Source: Bacteroidota bacterium (lineage in GTDB: Bacteria > Bacteroidota > Bacteroidia > Chitinophagales > UBA10324). Taken from it: DNA of 46,244 nt. Position 1 is the stretch's first letter. Every line of letters begins with the position of its first letter. The notes beneath the pieces were generated by a model. The model was not told where the DNA came from. It saw only the letters and a program-made list of their open reading frames with translations, and did not search any database. Positions 9,374 through 15,933 of this stretch are shown here, piece by piece. The stretch covers positions 1 through 46,244 of the forward strand of contig BJGQ01000017.1 of the NCBI GenBank assembly GCA_014190575.1. Direction: 5' to 3'. A program made the translations under genes and the position numbers.

Positions 9374-9952
9374 CTACTTTTTTACCCGATCCGGATTTTC
9401 AGTTATAAAATCCTTCCAACCGGAATAACTTTTTCCTTTGCTGACTGGTTTTCCTTTTTGAAAATGATGACATAAAGCCACAGCCATTGCATCTGTAGCA
9501 TCAAAAAATTCAGGCTGTTCTTTTATAGCGAGTATTCCACCAATCATTGCAGCTACTTGTTCCTTGCTTGCGTTTCCGTTTCCGGTAATACTCTGTTTTA
9601 TTTTTTTAGGTGAATATTCAAACACCGGAATTTCATTCATGATGGCAACAGTAATTGCGACGCCTTGTGCACGGCCTAACTTGAGCATGCTCTGCACATT
9701 CTTACCGAAGAAGGGGGCTTCAATGGCAAGTTCGTCGGGTTGATATTCGCGAATGGTTTGTTGCAGGCGGGTATAAATTGTTTGCAGTTTACGATAAGGG
9801 TCGCTTATGCTTTTCAAATTCATTACATCCATTACTACGAGTTTATAATTATCGCCCTGCACATCCAGTAAACTGAAACCAAGAATATTTGTGCCCGGGT
9901 CAACGCCGAGAATTAATGTGTGTGGTAATGATGAAACTATTTTCTTTAACAT
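9374..9952 (-). CDS. ruvC: crossover junction endodeoxyribonuclease RuvC
   Basis: RuvC resolves Holliday junctions with RuvAB. I start it at the ATG at 9950-9952 (192 residues). The longer open frame upstream overlaps the divergent gene and is not homologous in character. The four catalytic acids are visible: D18 (LGVDPGT), E78 (AIEAPFFG), D151 and D154 (FFDATDAMAVALCHH). Length is slightly above the E. coli enzyme, with a basic C-terminal tail. It is transcribed alone on the minus strand, 41 bp from the start of the divergent flippase-like gene. Confidence is high. Confidence 0.96.
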   Translation of the reverse strand: MLKKIVSSLPHTLILGVDPGTNILGFSLLDVQGDNYKLVVMDVMNLKSISDPYRKLQTIYTRLQQTIREYQPDELAIEAPFFGKNVQSMLKLGRAQGVAITVAIMNEIPVFEYSPKKIKQSITGNGNASKEQVAAMIGGILAIKEQPEFFDATDAMAVALCHHFQKGKPVSKGKSYSGWKDFITENPDRVKK

Positions 9953-9993
9953 GATTTGAGCGTGGCTAAATGTATATTTTTGCACGCGCCACA

Positions 9994-10983
9994 ATGGAAA
10001 ATAATACTGACACACCGAAAGAAAAACTGTATTCACTTTATTGGTGGAAGTGGCTGGTGTTTGCACTCGCAGCTTTCGGATTGCATTATCAGTTGTTTCA
10101 GAATAAAAATTTATGGAGTGCATGGAGCCAGTATAAAAACAATGTATCGCCCGATGCAAAATTGCTCACCATCATTGTTTTTATTTTAATGTTTATTAAC
10201 TGGAGTGTGGAAGCAATTCGTTGGAATTCGTTACTACGCAAAGTTGAATATGTATCGTTCATTGATGCTCTAAAAGCAACCTTCAGTGGTATCACTTTCG
10301 CACTATTTACCCCGAACAGAGTAGGAGAATATGCGGGCCGAGTTTTATTTATCAATACAGTTTCGCGTTGGAGAATTTTAATTGTAACCACCATTGGAAT
10401 TTATGCGCAACTGCTGAGCACTATTTTTTTCGGCACCTTGGGTTTAGCCTATGTAATGCTTGTGAGCGGGGTTTTAAGCTCAACATTTTATGTGGAGTGG
10501 ACGGTGATAATTTTGCTAATCATATCGGCGATTCTTTTATTCATTCTTTATTTCAATATCAGTTTAATAGAAAATTTATTAGAACGATTTTCGTTTTTGA
10601 GTAAAGCCAAACTATACTTGAAAGTGTTACTGCATTATTCATCAAAAGAATTATTCAATGTGTTATCGTTATCAATGTTGCGATACATGGTTTTCACCTT
10701 GCAATATTTATTGTTGTTGAAAATATTTAACATACAAATTCCGTTGATGGAAGGCATCGCGTTAATAGCAACTATTTTTTTAGTTCAAACAATTATTCCA
10801 TCCATTGCTATTGCCGAAGTAGGAATTAGAGGTAATGTGGCATTGTTTTTTCTAACACCATATAGCGGTAATCAGTTAGGAATAGTAAGTGCAGCGTGGG
10901 GCTTGTGGTTAATCAACTTAGTAATACCGGCAGTAATTGGAATGATTTTAATTTTAATCAGTAGAGGCATAAAACGAAAATGA
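9994..10983 (+). CDS. lysylphosphatidylglycerol synthase TM-domain (UPF0104) family membrane protein
   Basis: This integral membrane protein of 329 residues has about eight hydrophobic segments. The start is taken as the ATG at 9994 (MENNTDTPKE); an in-frame start eight codons upstream lies in the putative promoter. The signature GITFALFTPNRVGEYAGR near residue 100 is typical of the PF03706 family, which includes the flippase part of MprF and many stand-alone proteins. The family is linked to lipid or lipid-linked sugar translocation, but the substrate cannot be told here. No lysyl-transferase domain is present. The stop overlaps the ATG of the DUF3108 gene by 4 bp, so the two are translationally coupled. 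Confidence 0.85.
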   Translation: MENNTDTPKEKLYSLYWWKWLVFALAAFGLHYQLFQNKNLWSAWSQYKNNVSPDAKLLTIIVFILMFINWSVEAIRWNSLLRKVEYVSFIDALKATFSGITFALFTPNRVGEYAGRVLFINTVSRWRILIVTTIGIYAQLLSTIFFGTLGLAYVMLVSGVLSSTFYVEWTVIILLIISAILLFILYFNISLIENLLERFSFLSKAKLYLKVLLHYSSKELFNVLSLSMLRYMVFTLQYLLLLKIFNIQIPLMEGIALIATIFLVQTIIPSIAIAEVGIRGNVALFFLTPYSGNQLGIVSAAWGLWLINLVIPAVIGMILILISRGIKRK

Positions 10984-11771
10984 AAAGATTAATTGGTTTA
11001 AGTATCGCAGTGTTTATTCTAAGTTCGTTTGTGCAGAATGAAAGTTTACCAAATGATTGTCATGTAACCAACACCTCATTTCAGCCAGGTGAAAAACTCG
11101 TTTATAAAATTGCCTTCAAGTGGGGAGCCATTTGGTTAAGTGCGGGCGAAGCAACTTTCTCATTGGAGAATTCAACCTACAACAACAAACCATGCCTGCA
11201 TGCAATTGGTTACGGTTCTACTTATCGTTCGTACGATTGGTTTTTTAAAGTTCGTGATAAGTACGAAACTTATTTCGACAGTGAAGCCATGTTGCCATAT
11301 AAATTTGTGCGCGATGTAAGTGAGGGCGGATATAATTTTTACAACAATGTAACCTTCAACCACAAAGCCGGAAAAGCAACGAGTACAAACGGAACTTTTG
11401 ATATTCCGGAATGCAGCCAGGATGTTTTATCAGCAGTGTACTACATGCGTTGCATTGATATAAATAAATACAAAGTGAATGACACCATTCCGATTAAAGT
11501 TTTTCTGGATGATAAAAATTATCCATTGTATGTACGATACATTGGGAAGGAAGAATTAAACACAAAAGCAGGAAAATTTAAATGCATTGTTATAAAACCA
11601 TTACTGATTTCAGGAACAATATTTAAAGGTGGAGAAGAAATGAAAGTATATGTAACCGATGATGCGAATAAAATTCCGGTCCGCATTTCATCACCAATAT
11701 TGATTGGAGAAATTATGTGCGAGTTGGTAGGTTATGCGGGATTAAGAAATCCAATGACTTCGAAGTTGTAA
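10980..11771 (+). CDS. DUF3108 domain-containing secreted protein
   Basis: The 263-residue protein has a signal peptide (about 1-18) and then a beta-rich DUF3108 domain. It begins GEKLVYKIAFKWGAIWLSAG and includes GYGSTYRSYDWFFKVRDKYETYFD and KFVRDVSEGGY. No lipobox is present, so it is probably periplasmic or outer-membrane associated. The start codon overlaps the stop of the upstream membrane protein in an ATGA, a sign of coupled function. The gene is convergent with the DUF5777 gene, with a gap of only 4 bp. The family has no established biochemical role. Confidence 0.88.
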   Translation: MKRLIGLSIAVFILSSFVQNESLPNDCHVTNTSFQPGEKLVYKIAFKWGAIWLSAGEATFSLENSTYNNKPCLHAIGYGSTYRSYDWFFKVRDKYETYFDSEAMLPYKFVRDVSEGGYNFYNNVTFNHKAGKATSTNGTFDIPECSQDVLSAVYYMRCIDINKYKVNDTIPIKVFLDDKNYPLYVRYIGKEELNTKAGKFKCIVIKPLLISGTIFKGGEEMKVYVTDDANKIPVRISSPILIGEIMCELVGYAGLRNPMTSKL

Positions 11772-11775
11772 TTAC

Positions 11776-12678
11776 TCAAGGAGCTTTTTGAATTCGTTTT
11801 ATTTTTGAATCAAGTGTAAAAACCCTTGAAAGGTTAAACCCGAATTCAACATTTCCTTTTAACCATTGTCCTGTTGTTTCAGTAACAAATGCGCGTTCGG
11901 TCATTCCAGGGGCATTTGTAAAATGCAATTGAAAAACATGTCCGCCAGTTTCAATATCAAATCCAATTGATAATGGTCGTGTTGCCGTGACCGGCAAATC
12001 TCCGGAACGGAAATAATAATAATCGAAATTCAATGCAAGACGCTTTGTTAATTTTATTCTTCCACCGATTTCTGCAGCATATAAATCACTTTTATCGTGC
12101 GTGCTGTCCACTAAATTCCGATGAATTAAAATAGGACCTGCCTGTAAAGTAATTCGTTCTTTAAATTTTCTACCAATTATCACTTGATGATAATAATTCA
12201 AGCGGGATGAAAAATAATTTACACGGTCAGGATAATCCCACTTGGTTCCTATAACCGACATGCCGGCAATGTATTCAACTGTAACAGGCATTCGCTTCAA
12301 ACCTTTTGTTTGCCACAGCAAACGATACTTAACAAACGCATCAGCTTCTTTTCTGAAAGTGCTGCGACCAATTCCAATCATTAATCTGTTTGTTAATCCA
12401 TAATCTAAACCAATGCGCATGGATGCTTTGTCAAATCCCCAAGCTTCGTAACGACCATCGCTGAACATTCCAAAGCGATGCATAATTCTGAAATCAAGAA
12501 CTCCACCACCTACATGTTCCATTGAATGACTCATTAATACCCGTGTTGATTTAAACGAGTTAGTGATTCGTTCAACCTCAGGTTTGGCTTCCGAATCGAG
12601 TAATGATAATAAATCCTGAGACTTCGTAATCCCTGAAGAAAATAATAAAAACGATAGGAGTATTAATTTTCTAATCAT
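11776..12678 (-). CDS. DUF5777 family beta-barrel protein
   Basis: The 300-residue protein has a signal peptide ending near TKSQ. A porin-like series of amphipathic beta-strands follows, including EHVGGGVLDFRIMHRFG and YGLTNRLMIGIGRSTF. I recognise this as DUF5777, a Bacteroidota barrel family commonly adjacent to YceI and cytochrome genes. It is the last gene of the leftward redox cluster, 12 bp after the YceI gene. The function is unknown. The context suggests an outer membrane partner of the periplasmic YceI and haem proteins. Confidence 0.82.
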   Translation of the reverse strand: MIRKLILLSFLLFSSGITKSQDLLSLLDSEAKPEVERITNSFKSTRVLMSHSMEHVGGGVLDFRIMHRFGMFSDGRYEAWGFDKASMRIGLDYGLTNRLMIGIGRSTFRKEADAFVKYRLLWQTKGLKRMPVTVEYIAGMSVIGTKWDYPDRVNYFSSRLNYYHQVIIGRKFKERITLQAGPILIHRNLVDSTHDKSDLYAAEIGGRIKLTKRLALNFDYYYFRSGDLPVTATRPLSIGFDIETGGHVFQLHFTNAPGMTERAFVTETTGQWLKGNVEFGFNLSRVFTLDSKIKRIQKAP

Positions 12679-12690
12679 AAAATATACTTC

Positions 12691-13251
12691 TTATCCTTCG
12701 TAAGGTTTGTAATTAGAATTCACATCAATTTTAACACTGTTGTTAATCTTATTTTTTACGACTGATGGAATTTCAATGTTGTAATCAGAAATTAAAATAT
12801 TGAATGTTGAATTAGCGCTTATTGCACCAGTTTTAATTATAATTTTCCCTTTTGATGTTACATCTTTAGTAACACCATGAATGGTTAGTTTTCCAGTAAC
12901 AGTTACCGGGTATTCTCGGTCTTCAGTCCATTTCACATCAGCGAAATTGGTAATGGTTCCTTTGAAATTTGCTTTCGGAAATTTATCAGACTCCACATAA
13001 TTTTCGTTGAAGTGTTCTTGTAAAAGCGCTTTTTCAAATTCAAAAGCCTTCATTAAAACAGCGAACTCCATAGCACCTGTACTTATATCAAGCATGCTTA
13101 CCGCCTGATTATTTATTCCCTGAATTTTCTCTAATGGCGCATCAGATAAAAATGTAATGTTGGCTTCACGAGTGAAGTACTTGGTTGGCGTTGCTTTAAA
13201 CCCAAATGCAAAAATGCTTGTGGTTAAAATGGTTGCGATTAATGTTTTCAT
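12691..13251 (-). CDS. YceI family protein (first of two in cluster)
   Basis: The 186-residue protein has an N-terminal signal peptide (about 1-19) and the YceI lipocalin-like beta-barrel. YceI barrels bind long isoprenoid or fatty-amide ligands. Visible family features are ANITFLSDAPLEKIQG, MEFAVLMKAFEFEKALLQEH, NENYVESDKFPKANFKG and GKLTIHGVTKDV. It is related to the second YceI at 18864-19430, with the same motif order. It sits between the OB-fold gene (15 bp upstream) and DUF5777 (12 bp downstream). A periplasmic role tied to quinone or lipid handling is family-based inference. Confidence 0.92.
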   Translation of the reverse strand: MKTLIATILTTSIFAFGFKATPTKYFTREANITFLSDAPLEKIQGINNQAVSMLDISTGAMEFAVLMKAFEFEKALLQEHFNENYVESDKFPKANFKGTITNFADVKWTEDREYPVTVTGKLTIHGVTKDVTSKGKIIIKTGAISANSTFNILISDYNIEIPSVVKNKINNSVKIDVNSNYKPYEG

Positions 13252-13266
13252 AATGTTTGATTTCTT

Positions 13267-13692
13267 TTATTGTTTGATTTCGGGTTGCACTATTACACAC
13301 CGAGTTAACACTACATCCATTAACATGCCAGTACATATCCCTTTGATTGTAATGTTGCTGTCTTTCTCAACCTTCTGCACAGTTTCATCCGTTTTTTGCA
13401 AACTGCAACTCACACCGAACATTCCGTTTCCACCATCCAATAAAATAATAATTCCACTGGTGTCTTTTTTTATTTCAGCTACTTTTCCAGTTACCTGAAT
13501 TACCTGCATTCTATAAAGTGAATCCGAATGCATTTCGTTATCAGAATATGCATTGTATAAATCAACGGCTGAAATACTTACATCAGCTGTTAAATCCGCT
13601 GTTTTTGCATTTGTTCTGAAGTATTGATATAATCCATATCCAACTGCTGCTACAATTAATAGGAGAATAATAATTATAATTTTCTTTTTCAC
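13267..13692 (-). CDS. OB-fold (tRNA_anti-like) membrane-anchored protein
   Basis: The 141-residue protein begins at GTG (13690-13692) with KKKIIIIILLLIVAAVGYGL, a single N-terminal membrane anchor. The rest is an OB-fold of the tRNA_anti-like type: ISAVDLYNAYSDNE, VIQVTGKVAEI, GIIILLDGGNGMFGVSCSL and ITIKGICTGMLMDVVLTRC. Many Bacteroidota have such anchored OB-fold proteins of unknown function, and RNA binding is not implied. It lies 11 bp after the monohaem lipoprotein gene and 15 bp before YceI, inside the redox cluster. Confidence 0.82.
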   Translation of the reverse strand: MKKKIIIIILLLIVAAVGYGLYQYFRTNAKTADLTADVSISAVDLYNAYSDNEMHSDSLYRMQVIQVTGKVAEIKKDTSGIIILLDGGNGMFGVSCSLQKTDETVQKVEKDSNITIKGICTGMLMDVVLTRCVIVQPEIKQ

Positions 13693-13703
13693 TGAATGAA
13701 TAA

Positions 13704-14105
13704 TTAATTGTTAGGTGCGCCTGCATGAATCCATGCATTCAAATTAGCTATGTCACAATCCGAAAGTTTTGCTGCTCCCAATGGCATTGCATTATAACCT
13801 GCACTATGATTTATTGTTCCCATTAAAGTTCCGTTTTGCTGAGCGGCAAGCACATTTGAATAACCTTCAAGGCTTACACCGCCTGAATTTACTGCGGTAC
13901 TATGACAGGCATTGCAATTTGTTTGAATTATAGTAGAAACTTTTCCTGAATAAGTTGCCTTAGAAGTATCACAGCTAATTCCACTATCAATTGGTTTTGG
14001 ATATAATTCCTGATTCACATCATAATAACAAGATGAAAATAAAGATGAAAAGCTTAGTATAGATAAACTTATTAAGGAAAAATATTTTAGTGTTTTACAA
14101 ATCAT
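13704..14105 (-). CDS. monohaem c-type cytochrome lipoprotein
   Basis: This 133-residue protein has a lipobox cysteine at 26 (SLFSSC). It contains a single canonical haem c motif, CNACH (C64, C67, H68), with a likely axial methionine at M107 (YNAMPLG). It resembles the second half of the neighbouring 238-residue cytochrome: both have TYSG(K/T), a CN(A/G)CH motif, SGG(V/I), a MP(L/K)G motif and a C-terminal APNN. They are probably paralogues by duplication. It would carry electrons at the periplasmic face. There are 153 bp between it and the diheme gene, so it may have its own promoter. Confidence 0.88.
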   Translation of the reverse strand: MICKTLKYFSLISLSILSFSSLFSSCYYDVNQELYPKPIDSGISCDTSKATYSGKVSTIIQTNCNACHSTAVNSGGVSLEGYSNVLAAQQNGTLMGTINHSAGYNAMPLGAAKLSDCDIANLNAWIHAGAPNN

Positions 14106-14258
14106 GTTTAATACTGTTTCTGATTTTTAGTATGATTAATTTTTTCAGGGTGCTTAAATTTTTATCTCTTCAAAATTAATTCCGGTTGTATCAAATAATG
14201 CTAATGTAAATCATTAACTCTACAATGCAAAAACTACAACATTAGTTCGATGAAAAAA

Positions 14259-14975
14259 TTAATTATTTGGTGCCCATGCAATTTTCCAGATTCTGATTTC
14301 ATCAATCATGCAATTTGGAATCGGCTGACTTCCTTTTGGCATAAGAGGAACTCCATTAGCAGTAACAGAATTTGTTAAACTATCGCTGAGTGCCAATGAA
14401 CTTACTTTAGAATATAAATCCAAACGAATGCCGCCACTCTGCACATTTGAATTGTGGCATCCGTTACAATAGGTCTGCATCATTGGAGCAATTGTTCCGC
14501 TGTAAGTAACATTGGTAGTATCGCATAAAGCATCGCAGTGATTGTTATGGCAACCTTGTTGAATCCATAATTCAAGTAAAGCAATTTGATCAGTTGTTAA
14601 ACTTGCACTTCCGGGAGGCATTTCGCCATCTAAAATTGAGTTCATAATATTCCCGCTTGTCGGCTGGAAAGCATGAATTCCATGCGACATTATTGTTAAG
14701 TAAGAGGTTAATGTATAACCATCTTTATGTGAGGTTGCATTATGACAATTGGATTGCGCACAATTGGAAACGAAAATCGGTAATATCTGTGAATCAAAAT
14801 ATACTGAATCAGGGTCGCATGGAATTCCAACAACCGGTGGAGGATTATGTGATGTATCAATTGATGAGGTATCAATCAAATGATCATTTGTTACAAGGAA
14901 TGGATAATGCTTGCATGAAAAAATTCCCGCAAATAGTAAGCAAAAAACAAAAACCGAAATCAACTTAACTTTCAT
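14259..14975 (-). CDS. diheme c-type cytochrome lipoprotein
   Basis: The 238-residue lipoprotein (lipobox C21, AGIFSC) contains two cytochrome c-like repeats. The first has an unusual spaced haem site, C72-AQSN-C77-H78 (CX4CH), with a putative Met ligand at M119 (EMPPG). The second has a normal CNGCH (C170, C173, H174) with M212 (LMPKG). A further HC-rich patch (GCHNNHCDALC) links the repeats. This CX4CH form recurs in Bacteroidota cytochrome lipoproteins, where haem attachment has mostly not been tested. The gene lies 91 bp downstream of the LytTR regulator on the same strand. Confidence 0.86.
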   Translation of the reverse strand: MKVKLISVFVFCLLFAGIFSCKHYPFLVTNDHLIDTSSIDTSHNPPPVVGIPCDPDSVYFDSQILPIFVSNCAQSNCHNATSHKDGYTLTSYLTIMSHGIHAFQPTSGNIMNSILDGEMPPGSASLTTDQIALLELWIQQGCHNNHCDALCDTTNVTYSGTIAPMMQTYCNGCHNSNVQSGGIRLDLYSKVSSLALSDSLTNSVTANGVPLMPKGSQPIPNCMIDEIRIWKIAWAPNN

Positions 14976-15066
14976 CTGTTTTTTATTAGAATGTAAATGT
15001 GGTGGTTTGATTAAATTAAATAAAACATAAAATGATGAATGAGAAAAGGTTTATGTTGAGCAAGGA

Positions 15067-15846
15067 TTAATCGGATATTTTAAATGTGTCTGACATTCCA
15101 ATTAACCATTCTTTAAAATAGGGCGAGCGTTCAGTGCTTACAATGGTTTCGAAGGATGGAACCGGCTTTAAAATTATTTTCACTCTCGCTTTTGAATAGG
15201 CAATCATTTTTTCAATTGCTTTAAAATTCACAATTACCTGCCGGTTAATTCTGAAATAATTTTTTGGATCAATCATGTGATCAAGCTGATCCAAAGTATA
15301 ATCAATCGGATATCGCTGACTATCGAATGTATATAGATAGGTATATTTTTCTTCAGTATAGAAATAAGCAATGTTTTCAATATCAACCGTTTTTATTACA
15401 TCGGCATATCGAACCACAATTCTTTTTTGATATTCTTTTGTAACCAGATTTTTTAATAATAGCGCATAATCGAGATTGTCTTTTTTCGATTGCAATGAAT
15501 GGAATTTCTGCAAGCTATTTTCAAGACCTTCTTTTTTTATTGGTTTCAATAAATAATCAATACTGTTTACCTTAAAAGCATCAATTGCATATTGATTAAA
15601 AGCTGTAGTGAAAATTATAGGAGCTTTTATTTTAATCTCATGAAAAATATTGAAACTACTGCCATCAGCCAATTCAATATCCATAAATATTAAATCAGGT
15701 AAATTGTTTTCAGCAAACCATTTTACAGAATCTTTAACCGATTCCAAATGCATAACCAATTCAGCATCCGGTTCAACCTGTTTAATTAATTTAAACAAGC
15801 GCTGTGCAGCTGGTTTTTCATCTTCTATAATTACAATTTTAGTCAT
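15067..15846 (-). CDS. LytTR-family response regulator
   Basis: The 259-residue protein has a receiver domain with acidic pocket E8-D9, phosphoacceptor D56 (LIFMDIEL) and K101 (DYLLKPIKK). A LytTR DNA-binding domain (about 130-250) includes ENIAYFYTEEKYTYLYT and YFRINRQVIVNFKAIEKM. It is the partner of the histidine kinase encoded 87 bp upstream on the same strand. LytTR proteins bind paired short direct repeats upstream of targets. A plausible target is the adjacent cytochrome/YceI operon, but no clear binding repeat was identified by eye. Confidence 0.95.
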   Translation of the reverse strand: MTKIVIIEDEKPAAQRLFKLIKQVEPDAELVMHLESVKDSVKWFAENNLPDLIFMDIELADGSSFNIFHEIKIKAPIIFTTAFNQYAIDAFKVNSIDYLLKPIKKEGLENSLQKFHSLQSKKDNLDYALLLKNLVTKEYQKRIVVRYADVIKTVDIENIAYFYTEEKYTYLYTFDSQRYPIDYTLDQLDHMIDPKNYFRINRQVIVNFKAIEKMIAYSKARVKIILKPVPSFETIVSTERSPYFKEWLIGMSDTFKISD

Positions 15847-15933
15847 ATTGCAATAAGTTAATTCCTGAATTTTAATCGTTTAGCAAATTTATTCTGCGCC
15901 AAAGTAAATTATACTGATACATATCATTTCCAA

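Noticed and set aside
9955-9982. Promoter for the 9994 gene (TTTG and TATTTTTG)
   Set aside because: The -7 match is exact but the spacing is 16 bp instead of about 19, so it was not listed as a feature, although it remains possible.
9953-10159. N-terminal extension of ruvC to 10159
   Set aside because: It overlaps the divergent membrane protein gene and adds no RuvC-like sequence; the Met at 9952 gives the normal length.
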